From positions 155,569 through 219,568 of the forward strand of contig CAMORU010000001.1 of the NCBI GenBank assembly GCA_946624155.1: DNA of 64,000 nucleotides. The letters are read 5' to 3'. The notes beneath the pieces are model-generated. The model worked only from the letters and a program-made list of their open reading frames with translations, had not been told where the DNA came from and did not search any database. Positions within the stretch are counted from its first letter, which is position 1; every line of letters begins with the position of its first letter. This DNA is from an uncultured Caryophanales bacterium (GTDB lineage: Bacteria > Bacillota_I > Bacilli_A > RFN20 > CAG-826). Of this stretch, positions 15,572-23,216 are shown in pieces. Both the position numbers and the translations under genes were made by a program.

Positions 15572-16957
15572 ATGAAGAAGTTTAAATTTTTAACCACCTT
15601 ATTCGCCTCAATTATTTCAATGTCTGCTTTAGCAGGTTGTTCTACTCCTCCAACTCAAGAAGATATTGATGAAGCGATTGTTCAAATTATTCCATCTCCT
15701 GAAAGCATTCAAAGAGAAGGGGTTAATATCGAAAGTATTACTTTCGAAAATGTTCCAAGTGAAATCAAAATAGGTTATTTTGACACATACAATATTGAAC
15801 TTAAAATTGTTTATAGTGACGCTTTTATTGAACATTATCCATTAAAAATGGCTAATTTCCCTGATGGATTAAAACATGTCTTTAATGTTGTTGGTGAGCA
15901 CACTGTAACAATTGCCTTTAGAGGACATGAAGTTTCATATGTCTTTAACGTTGTTGAAGGTATGAATATGTATCTTGTTAGATTCTATTCATATGATGGA
16001 AAAATAATTAGAAGATTTGAAGTTGATCCATCAGTTGGACATATTCCTGATGATCCACCTGATGGACCAGTAAGAGAAAACGATTCTTTATTTAACTATA
16101 ACTTCATTAGTTGGGATCAAGTAATAACAAAAACGACTGAAATTTATAAAAATATGGATATTTATCCATTATATAAGAAAATTCAGAAACGCTACGACGT
16201 TACAAAACAGGTTGTTCCAACAGTCGAAAATGGAAAAATGCACGTAATGCATTCTTCTCATGATGGCGCTAAGTATTATTTCGATGCCTTCATTTATATG
16301 GGACGAATTGATAGAGTTCCTTTACTTACTTCTACAATAAGTGAAGTAACTACTACTAACATTAATGGAGAAATGTATTTCGATAATTCAAAGACTCAAG
16401 AAGAACATACTTTAGCTATTATTTCCACAATTATGAGCAAAGGAATGAATGTTGATACTTCAAATGCTAGCCAATATTTTACAACCATGAATTCCGCACC
16501 AGATGCTCCAGAATATAATACAAACACTGCTTTTGATATTACGATGAACACCGCAGGAGATACAAGTATCTTGTTTGATGGTGACATTGCTTACTCTGAA
16601 GTTTATAAAGGCAATTTAGCTGAGTTTGTTTCTTCTCATAGAGAAGATAATAAAACTTCTTACAACATCAATGTTGCAAGTGATATGGCTATTGGAAATT
16701 CATATTATAGAGCTGCTGTTGAAGCAAGTGTTGATGTAGTCGCACATGCTCAGTATTATTACAACTCAAGTAGTGATGTAAAAATTCAATTTATGTACTA
16801 CAAATATTATTTCATGCTTAATTTGAATAATACTTTTAAAGTTGCTGAATATTCAGCTGATAACAACTTTAATTCAACAGGCACAAGGTTATCTTACTCA
16901 ATGAAAGATATTACAGATTTGCTTATTTATATTGGAGAGGAGGCAAGAAAACAATGA
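15572..16957 (+). CDS. surface lipoprotein with Ig-like and InlB-type modules
   Basis: The 461-aa protein has a lipoprotein signal with lipobox LAGC (Cys23). An Ig-like bacterial module lies at about 48-130 ('ENVPSEIKIGYFDTYNIELKIVYSD') and an InlB-type repeat at about 131-205 ('YLVRFYSYDGKIIRRFEV...NFISWD'). The remaining 250 residues are not recognised. It starts 3 nt after the previous gene and its stop overlaps the next start by 4 nt (ATGA), so the three products are made together and may form one surface assembly. Confidence 0.6.
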   Translation: MKKFKFLTTLFASIISMSALAGCSTPPTQEDIDEAIVQIIPSPESIQREGVNIESITFENVPSEIKIGYFDTYNIELKIVYSDAFIEHYPLKMANFPDGLKHVFNVVGEHTVTIAFRGHEVSYVFNVVEGMNMYLVRFYSYDGKIIRRFEVDPSVGHIPDDPPDGPVRENDSLFNYNFISWDQVITKTTEIYKNMDIYPLYKKIQKRYDVTKQVVPTVENGKMHVMHSSHDGAKYYFDAFIYMGRIDRVPLLTSTISEVTTTNINGEMYFDNSKTQEEHTLAIISTIMSKGMNVDTSNASQYFTTMNSAPDAPEYNTNTAFDITMNTAGDTSILFDGDIAYSEVYKGNLAEFVSSHREDNKTSYNINVASDMAIGNSYYRAAVEASVDVVAHAQYYYNSSSDVKIQFMYYKYYFMLNLNNTFKVAEYSADNNFNSTGTRLSYSMKDITDLLIYIGEEARKQ

Positions 16958-19827
16958 AAAAACGTAGTATTGGTATCCTCTCTATAGTAGGTGGGCTTGC
17001 TTTAGTTACTGGTTTAACTCTTGGATTAGTTTTCGGCATTAAAAAAAGTAACGAAGAAAAAGAAAATCTATATAAAATTGGTGTTAAACACCTAGTTGAT
17101 AGAGAATTTAAAGAAGCTTGTGAAATTTTTGGTAGCCGAAAAATGTATCACTACAAAGACAGCGCCAAAAAATATAATTATGGCTTTAATTTACAAAGAT
17201 ATGAGCAACATGCTTATAACTATGAAAATCTTATTGATTATGGAATGCAAGAAGATGGAAGCAAAGCTTTAGTTGATTTTAAAACTGATGGTGGCGAAGA
17301 TATTCCTCGTAAAAAGATTAATAAAAAGCATAAAGGTAATTATATTACCGAAGTTCCTACTAAAACCCACTACGACTTCGTTTCTTGGGATCTAATTTTC
17401 GCAGGATATGAAAAAGAAAGCGACTCAATTCGTTATGTTTTAGAGTCCAATTATAAAGATCATCCTTATGAAATTGATTATGAACTTGATGGTGGAGTGT
17501 CTCTTGCAAAACTTCCAAAATCGTATTTTTATAATCATGGAGATGTTCATATTCCTGATGTAGCAAAAGAAGGTTATAACTTCCTTGGATACGAAAGCGA
17601 ACTTTATACCGATCCAACTAAAGATTTTCTTATTCCAAATGGTACATTTGGCGATGTTAGTTTAACTGCAAAATATTCCCCTCTTACTTATCATATTTCC
17701 TTTAACACAGATGGAGGAACTCCAATTCCAGATCCAATAGATGTTGTTTTTGGAAGTGATGTAAGTGAAACTTTTCCAACTCCTAGTAAAAATTATTACA
17801 ATTTTGATTATTGGACATATAAAGGTGAACAAGTTGATTTAACTTGCTGGAGTATTGCAAAAGATGTCACATTAAAAGCTCATTATAGTAAAATTCAATT
17901 TTCAATTTCATATGAATTACATGGTGCAGATGGTTCAACTCTTCCATTAACTTATGGTTATGGAGATAGTTTCACAATTCCTTTTGTAGAAAAAGAAAAT
18001 GCTGTATTTGTTGGTTGGAAAAAAGGAAGTGATGAACCAAATCCTAATTATTCAATTAGTCCAAGTGATCATGGAGATATTTCTTTAGAAGCAATCTTTG
18101 TTGATGCAACATTTGAAGAAGGAAAATTATCAGATATTTCTGATAAAAGTATCAAAGAATTTATAATTCCTAGCTTTGCTAGTGATATGTCTAGTGAGAT
18201 AGTTTATCAAATGCCTAACTTACTTAATATTTTTGTTGATAAGGCAAATAAAGTCTTTAGTGTAAAAGATAGACTACTCATTAAAGATGGTCATATTGCC
18301 TTTGCCTATCCAATCCCATACGCTCCTACAAAGATTACACTTATAGAAGCAATTAACGAAATTGGGGCAAATGCATTTAGAGGCACTGAAATTCAAGAAA
18401 TTGAAGGATCTTCTTTAGTAATTAGTAAGATTGGTGCAGGTGCTTTCAAAGATTGTTCATCATTAAATAAAACTAATTTCGCTAACATAGATGAAGTTGG
18501 AAATGACGCATTTAATGGGACAGCAATCACAGAAGATTTCTTAACTGCAAATGCAAGTACTTTATCTCATATTCGAGATAGAGCATTTAAAGGAACTCAA
18601 ATAAAAGAAGTTAATATTGGGGAAAAAGTTCAACATGTTGGTGATGAAGCTTTCGCTAATTTAAGTGGTTTTAATACAGTTACTTTTAAGCCAAGTTTAG
18701 ATTGTGAAATTGGTGAAAACATCTTTGATGGATGCACAGGTATCACAACTTTAAATACAAATAGTAAATTTTTTACTAAATTGATGTCAAAAACCTTTGA
18801 TGACCAACAATTAAAAACTATTAATTTGGAAGGCGGGACAAATATTGAAGCAAATGCTTGTGATGAGTATGAATCTTTAGAGCATCTTGATTTATCTTTA
18901 GCTACACTAAATCAAATTGGAAATGAAGCATTTAAAGGTGATACATCTCTTAAAGATGTTGCTTTACCAAATACGCTTAGACGTATTAAAGGAAGCGCAT
19001 TTGAAAATTGTAAATTATTAGGAAGCGTTAACTTCGAAAGCTTAGTTGATTTAATGTCAATTGAAGGTGGTGCATTTAAAAATACATCTCTTACAAGTTT
19101 AGATTTTACAAAGAACACTCATTTAACTATAGATGATGGTGCATTCTCTTCTTGTAGTAAATTAACATCTATTTCATTAATTCATGGTCAAATTGTCACT
19201 AGAGTAGTGGATGTATTTGAATTATGCGGAAAAATTAATAATGTTACTTACTTAATTCCTGAAACAAGTGATGAAAAAGTTGAATTGCCAAATTCATTAT
19301 TTGAAAACTTAAATAACGTCACTAATATTACGATTGAATATCTTGGAGCAGAGAATAAAGAAATTACCTTTGGTAATGCTGGTTTTAAAAACTGCAGTTC
19401 ACTTGAAAATATTACTATGACAAATTGCCATATTACTTCAGTTCCAATTCATTGTTTTGAAGGATGTTCTTCACTTACTAATGCAAGTGGCGATTTATCT
19501 AATTTAGAAAGTTATGGAGATGGAGCATTTTTTGGTTGCTCAAATCTTTCACACATGTCATTTACTGGCACTACCTTAATTGGTTATGAAGCTTTCGCAG
19601 GATGCTATTCACTATGTGATAATGGTGCAATCCTTATTCCAAGAAAAGAAGATGATACTCCAATCAGAATTCGTGCTTCAGCATTTGCTGATATAACTGG
19701 TGAGATCAAGTTCGATTATAGTGAAAGCGAAGTCGATTTATATAAAGGTGCACCTGGAATTGGCTATCAAGGCTATTGGGAAAAATTTGACGAAGGCTTT
19801 AGTGGAACATTCACTTATTTAAGATAA
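16954..19827 (+). CDS. membrane-anchored InlB-repeat/BspA-type leucine-rich repeat protein
   Basis: The 957-aa product has one N-terminal membrane helix (about 8-30) and no lipobox. About four InlB-type repeats follow between 75 and 395 (for example 'HISFNTDGGTPIPDPIDVVFGSD'). From about 400 to 930 come many BspA/LRR_5-type units of the form 'IGANAFRGTEIQEIE', 'VGDEAFANLSGFNTVTF', 'IKGSAFENCKLLGSVNF'. Such repeats occur in surface proteins of gut and oral bacteria that bind host or bacterial partners. It overlaps the previous gene by 4 nt and ends the operon at the terminator at 19850. Confidence 0.75.
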   Translation: MKKRSIGILSIVGGLALVTGLTLGLVFGIKKSNEEKENLYKIGVKHLVDREFKEACEIFGSRKMYHYKDSAKKYNYGFNLQRYEQHAYNYENLIDYGMQEDGSKALVDFKTDGGEDIPRKKINKKHKGNYITEVPTKTHYDFVSWDLIFAGYEKESDSIRYVLESNYKDHPYEIDYELDGGVSLAKLPKSYFYNHGDVHIPDVAKEGYNFLGYESELYTDPTKDFLIPNGTFGDVSLTAKYSPLTYHISFNTDGGTPIPDPIDVVFGSDVSETFPTPSKNYYNFDYWTYKGEQVDLTCWSIAKDVTLKAHYSKIQFSISYELHGADGSTLPLTYGYGDSFTIPFVEKENAVFVGWKKGSDEPNPNYSISPSDHGDISLEAIFVDATFEEGKLSDISDKSIKEFIIPSFASDMSSEIVYQMPNLLNIFVDKANKVFSVKDRLLIKDGHIAFAYPIPYAPTKITLIEAINEIGANAFRGTEIQEIEGSSLVISKIGAGAFKDCSSLNKTNFANIDEVGNDAFNGTAITEDFLTANASTLSHIRDRAFKGTQIKEVNIGEKVQHVGDEAFANLSGFNTVTFKPSLDCEIGENIFDGCTGITTLNTNSKFFTKLMSKTFDDQQLKTINLEGGTNIEANACDEYESLEHLDLSLATLNQIGNEAFKGDTSLKDVALPNTLRRIKGSAFENCKLLGSVNFESLVDLMSIEGGAFKNTSLTSLDFTKNTHLTIDDGAFSSCSKLTSISLIHGQIVTRVVDVFELCGKINNVTYLIPETSDEKVELPNSLFENLNNVTNITIEYLGAENKEITFGNAGFKNCSSLENITMTNCHITSVPIHCFEGCSSLTNASGDLSNLESYGDGAFFGCSNLSHMSFTGTTLIGYEAFAGCYSLCDNGAILIPRKEDDTPIRIRASAFADITGEIKFDYSESEVDLYKGAPGIGYQGYWEKFDEGFSGTFTYLR

Positions 19828-19849
19828 CTATTCACTTATTAGGTGCAAA

Positions 19850-19876
19850 AAAGGAAGGCTATGCCTTCCTTTAAAA
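19850..19876. terminator. bidirectional terminator
   Basis: AAAGGAAGGC (19850-19859) pairs with GCCTTCCTTT (19863-19872) around a TAT loop, with A/T tails on both sides. It separates the surface-protein operon from the convergent STAS gene. Confidence 0.9.
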
Positions 19877-19892
19877 TCATAGAAATCGTAAA

Positions 19893-20192
19893 TTAAATAA
19901 TTGTTAAAATGTCAGTGAAACAAGTTAATGCAAAAGTTTCTAAAACATCTTTACAAACATGGCTGACAACCATTTTTCCTTTGACTAAATCCATCATCTT
20001 TTGAGCGACTAAAATTGATCTAAGTCCAGCAGAGGAAACATAGTCTACTTTTTCTAAATCAAGTTCTAGTTCTTTTACATCTTTTAGATTTGATTGAAAA
20101 AATTCATTTAAAGCTGGTGAAGTGGTGGTGTCGATTTTTCCTTCGATATACACTACAAGTTTATTTCCGTCACGTTTTTCTTTGATTGTCAT
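19893..20192 (-). CDS. anti-sigma factor antagonist, STAS domain
   Basis: The 99-aa protein is a single STAS domain of the SpoIIAA/RsbV type, with the phosphorylation-site block 'VDYVSSAGLRSILVA' in the middle. In partner switching, the unphosphorylated form binds and removes the anti-sigma kinase. I chose the ATG at 20192 because GGAGGAATTAAAT lies directly before it; a longer frame would start inside that ribosome site. It is the last gene of a three-gene operon behind the kinase and the phosphatase. The cognate sigma factor is not in this window. Confidence 0.85.
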   Translation of the reverse strand: MTIKEKRDGNKLVVYIEGKIDTTTSPALNEFFQSNLKDVKELELDLEKVDYVSSAGLRSILVAQKMMDLVKGKMVVSHVCKDVLETFALTCFTDILTII

Positions 20193-20207
20193 ATTTAATT
20201 CCTCCAA

Positions 20208-20615
20208 TTAATAATATTTAACAATTTCTAATATGTTTTCATCATTAAGTCGTTGATATTTTATATCATCAACACTTTTTTTGACGATATATATTCCTAA
20301 ACCACCTATTTGTCTTTCATTAGCACTTCCTGTTAATTTAGGATCATCTATTTCTAAAGGATTGAATGCCTTTCCTTTATCTTTGATAATAATTCTGACA
20401 TATTTTTTATCATCTAATATCTCATAAGAGATATCAACAACACCCTCATTATTATCATAAGCATAATTAATTATATTTGAGAATAATTCTTCAAGCGAAA
20501 GATGAAGTTGAAAAAGAGCTTTTTTATTAGCATTAACTTCTTCTAATGAAGAAAGTATAGGATTCATCATGTTATTGATTAATTCTAATTTTGCTTGAAC
20601 TTTGTAATTATTCAT
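20208..20615 (-). CDS. RsbW/SpoIIAB-like anti-sigma serine kinase
   Basis: The 135-aa protein has the GHKL ATPase fold: N-box 'LEELFSNIINYAYDN' with the essential Asn, G1-type 'IKDKGKAFNP' and G2-type 'ERQIGGLGIYIVKKSVDDI'. It should bind a sigma factor or other partner and phosphorylate the STAS protein encoded 15 nt downstream. The ATG at 20615 overlaps the end of the phosphatase gene by 8 nt; a longer upstream frame would read through the phosphatase coding region and is not used. Confidence 0.85.
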   Translation of the reverse strand: MNNYKVQAKLELINNMMNPILSSLEEVNANKKALFQLHLSLEELFSNIINYAYDNNEGVVDISYEILDDKKYVRIIIKDKGKAFNPLEIDDPKLTGSANERQIGGLGIYIVKKSVDDIKYQRLNDENILEIVKYY

Positions 20616-22164
20616 TAGAAATTCCTTTATATTCGACGCATAACATAGTAATGTCATCGAATTGCTTGTTATTTCCCACAAATTCGTCTAATTCGTGTTT
20701 CATAGATTGAACAATTTCTTGTGGAGTTTTATTTGCAAATTTATTAATAGTTGAAATCATTCTTTCTCTTGTGAAACGACCATTTTGATTAGTTGCTTCA
20801 GGAACACCATCAGTATAAAGGAAGATCTTAGAACCTTTTTCAAGTTGGATTGTGTATTCTTTATAAGTGAGACCTTTATACCAACCAACAACAAAGTTGT
20901 TAGCGTCTTTATACATTTCAAATTTACCATTCTTATTCATTATTAATGGTTTTTCATGGCCTCCATTTGAAGCCACTAATTTTCCAGTTCTTAAATCTAA
21001 TATACCAAGCCAGACAGTCACAAACATTTCGTCTTGGTTATTTAGGCAAATTTGATTATTAACCGCAGTTAAAACTTCTGAAGGAGATTTGCCCATTAAA
21101 GCAAAGTTCTGAACCATAATCTTAGATGCCATCATAAATAAAGCAGCAGGAACTCCTTTATCTGAAACATCCGCCATAACTAATCCAAGGTGATATTCAT
21201 CAATTAAGAAGAAATCATAAAAGTCACCGCCAACTTCTTTAGCAGGAGTCATTGAAGCATAAACATCAAATTCTTTTCTTTCAGGGAAAGCAGGGAAAAT
21301 TGATGGAAGCATGTGCTTTTGAATATTAGTTGCTAAACTAAGTTCTTTATTGGTGGAGTATAAATCCTTTTCTCTTGATGAGAAAATAAAGGCAAAAATA
21401 AGAATAATTGACATCATCATTGCAACATATTGAATTGCAACGCCAGATTTATAACCACCTGATCCCATCGCAATTACTGGAAGAGCCATAAAGACTGAAA
21501 TAACGATTTTTTTCTTAATGCTTTCTTTAGAAAGGAAAATAGCGATGATGGAGGCAATAATGAAGTAAGTATGTGGAATTCTAGAAATCCACCAGAAGAA
21601 TTTTTTACGTTCGTATACGCCTAAAGCATTGACTGAAAAATATAGTGGATCTCCAGCAATTGCTGTAATAGCTGGAAGTAAAATAAATCCTAAAAGGAAG
21701 AATCCACCAATAATGTGCAAGATTTTAATTGTTTGACCTTCACTTTTTAAAGCATGAGTAACGTAATTCCAAAATAAGAAGAATGTTATTGTTTCGTTTA
21801 TCCATACAAGTGTAGCAAATGTTGTATTAAGCCAAATTAAATGTGGTTCTTTATCAACTAACGCTTCAGCTAAATCTAAAGTCATTGTGAAAGATAAGAA
21901 AGCAATAAGCGTAACGAAAGTTCTAATATAACCACTTTGACGTTTATAAGCCGGCAAAATGGAAATTGTTAGCATTACTGCGGCAAATATTGCACAAATT
22001 TCGCCTCCGGTGTTAAAGGCTAAATGTTGCTCTAAGTTGTTTAACCCTTTAAGTTCAACCCCAACAACGGCTGAAATTAAACAAATGCACATAAGTGCAA
22101 ATAAAATAGGAATAATAGATTTTTTCTTGTTTAGTGATGTAGATAATTTATTTTCGATTGACAT
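20608..22164 (-). CDS. membrane-bound SpoIIE/RsbU-type PP2C phosphatase
   Basis: The 518-aa protein has an N-terminal membrane sensor region of about seven to eight helices (19-270), a short linker and a PP2C-like SpoIIE domain (about 285-515). Metal-site motifs are 'EVGGDFYDFF', 'MADVSDKGVPAALFM', 'LYTDGVPEA' and 'FDDITMLCVEY'. It should dephosphorylate the STAS protein and so release the partner of the kinase. The sensed signal is unknown. A TGCTAAAAT extended -10 on this strand (22174-22182) lies 9 nt before the ATG, so the message may be leaderless. It is the first gene of the operon. Confidence 0.9.
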   Translation of the reverse strand: MSIENKLSTSLNKKKSIIPILFALMCICLISAVVGVELKGLNNLEQHLAFNTGGEICAIFAAVMLTISILPAYKRQSGYIRTFVTLIAFLSFTMTLDLAEALVDKEPHLIWLNTTFATLVWINETITFFLFWNYVTHALKSEGQTIKILHIIGGFFLLGFILLPAITAIAGDPLYFSVNALGVYERKKFFWWISRIPHTYFIIASIIAIFLSKESIKKKIVISVFMALPVIAMGSGGYKSGVAIQYVAMMMSIILIFAFIFSSREKDLYSTNKELSLATNIQKHMLPSIFPAFPERKEFDVYASMTPAKEVGGDFYDFFLIDEYHLGLVMADVSDKGVPAALFMMASKIMVQNFALMGKSPSEVLTAVNNQICLNNQDEMFVTVWLGILDLRTGKLVASNGGHEKPLIMNKNGKFEMYKDANNFVVGWYKGLTYKEYTIQLEKGSKIFLYTDGVPEATNQNGRFTRERMISTINKFANKTPQEIVQSMKHELDEFVGNNKQFDDITMLCVEYKGISNE

Positions 22165-22232
22165 AATGAAGATATTTTAGCAAATTTCTTTGCGAAATAA
22201 ACAAATTGGTTTATTTTTTGTGAATATCTGAA

Positions 22233-22260
22233 TTGCATATAAAATAAATTAAACTAAAAT
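22233..22260 (+). promoter_or_regulatory. promoter of the DtxR-like regulator, leaderless
   Basis: TTGCAT (22233-22238), a 16-bp spacer and TAAAAT (22255-22260) end 9 nt before the ATG at 22270, without a Shine-Dalgarno sequence. Confidence 0.45.
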
Positions 22261-22269
22261 AATATAAGA

Positions 22270-22632
22270 ATGAAACGCGAGAAGTCTAAAGAAGATTATT
22301 TAGAAGCTATACTTCAAATTTCACTAGAAAAAAATAAAGTGAAATCAATTGATGTTGCAAATAAACTAGGTTTTTCTAAACCAAGTGTTTCGGTTGCAAT
22401 GAAAAAATTAAAAGAAGAAAAGTTAATTTTAGTCGATAAAAATGGCTACATTTCTTTAACCGAAAATGGTTCAAAAATTGCAAAAGAAACACTCGAAAAA
22501 CACCATTTTTTAACAGAATTTTTCATTTCAATAGGTGTTGATAAAACAAAAGCTGAAGAAGAAGCTTGCGAGATCGAACATAGCCTTTCAACAGACACAT
22601 TAGAAAAGTTAAAAACCTTCGTTAAGAAGTAA
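22270..22632 (+). CDS. DtxR/MntR-family metal-dependent repressor
   Basis: The 120-aa protein has the DtxR-type winged helix (about 7-70: 'EDYLEAILQISLEKNKVKSIDVANKLGFSKPSVSVAMKKLKEEKLI') followed by the start of the metal-binding dimerisation domain ('HHFLTEFFISIGVDKTKAEEEACEIEHSLS'), where H/E residues bind Fe or Mn. It lacks the C-terminal SH3-like domain, like MntR. It lies directly before feoA-feoA-feoB and probably binds the AGTTAG/GTTAGT-type palindromes in front of feo and HMA-ZIP. Confidence 0.85.
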   Translation: MKREKSKEDYLEAILQISLEKNKVKSIDVANKLGFSKPSVSVAMKKLKEEKLILVDKNGYISLTENGSKIAKETLEKHHFLTEFFISIGVDKTKAEEEACEIEHSLSTDTLEKLKTFVKK

Positions 22633-22658
22633 ACTAAAATAGTATTTTAAAGTAAAAT

Positions 22659-22682
22659 AGTTAGCATTGACTAACTTTTTTA
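22659..22682 (+). terminator. hairpin behind the DtxR-like gene, terminator and possible operator
   Basis: AGTTAG-CATTGA-CTAACT (22659-22676) is followed by TTTTTTATT, a terminator layout. The same half-sites occur in the feo operator and upstream of HMA-ZIP, so the site may serve both functions. Confidence 0.6.
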
Positions 22683-22710
22683 TTGACTATCTAATTTACA
22701 GCTCTATAAT
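22683..22710 (+). promoter_or_regulatory. promoter of the feo operon
   Basis: TTGACT (22683-22688), a 16-bp spacer and TATAAT (22705-22710) give a strong sigma-A-type promoter with a start near 22717. Confidence 0.85.
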
Positions 22711-22716
22711 ATTTGT

Positions 22717-22732
22717 GTTAGTTTAGACTAAC
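22717..22732. promoter_or_regulatory. DtxR-type operator at the feo transcription start
   Basis: GTTAGT-TTAG-ACTAAC is a perfect inverted repeat placed over the expected transcription start, where a bound repressor would block initiation. It resembles the TTAG/CTAA-rich boxes of DtxR and MntR regulators. Confidence 0.7.
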
Positions 22733-22746
22733 TGTTGGAGGTTTTT

Positions 22747-22959
22747 ATGCCAATATTCTTAGCACCATTAAACAGCGAAGTTAGAGTTATAAAAGTTCTA
22801 ACTGATGAGAAAACAAAGAAACATCTAGAAAGTTTAGGAATCACAATCAATTCGGTTGTGGTTGTTTTGTCATCTAATAATGGTGGAGTTGTTTTGCGCG
22901 TTAAAAACGGAAGACTTGCCTTGGATAAAAATATCTCTAGCAAAATATTCGTTGCATAG
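22747..22959 (+). CDS. FeoA-domain protein (first copy)
   Basis: The 70-aa protein has the SH3-like FeoA fold ('EVRVIKVLTDEKTKKHLESLGITINSVVVVLSSNNGGVVLRVKNGRLALDKNISSKIFV'). FeoA assists the Fe(II) transporter FeoB at the membrane. GGAGG at 22736-22740 precedes the ATG at 22747; the in-frame TTG at 22735 overlaps that site and is rejected. The second FeoA gene follows after 14 nt. The two copies are clearly diverged. Confidence 0.85.
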   Translation: MPIFLAPLNSEVRVIKVLTDEKTKKHLESLGITINSVVVVLSSNNGGVVLRVKNGRLALDKNISSKIFVA

Positions 22960-22973
22960 AAAGGAAGGAATTT

Positions 22974-23216
22974 ATGCTTAAAAGGTTAAACGAATTTAAA
23001 ATAGGCGAGACTGGCCTAATTAAGAAAGTAGAAGGTGAAGGTCGCCTTCGTAGAAGACTATTTGATATGGGTGTGACTCCAGGTGCAAAAGTCTATCTAC
23101 GTAAAAAAGCTCCATTAGGAGATCCTATCGAAGTCACAATTAGAGGTTACGAATTAACCCTCCGCAAAAGCGAAGCTGAACTAGTTGTTTTAGAAGTTGA
23201 GGAGGAGTTATATTAA
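22974..23216 (+). CDS. feoA: FeoA-domain protein (second copy)
   Basis: The 80-aa protein is a more typical FeoA, with 'GEGRLRRRLFDMGVTPGAKVYLRKKAPLGDPIEVTIRGYELTLRKSEAELV', including the conserved L..MG..PG motif and the closing R..EA. AAGGAAGG stands before the ATG. Its TAA overlaps the FeoB start by one base, so the two are coupled. Confidence 0.9.
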   Translation: MLKRLNEFKIGETGLIKKVEGEGRLRRRLFDMGVTPGAKVYLRKKAPLGDPIEVTIRGYELTLRKSEAELVVLEVEEELY

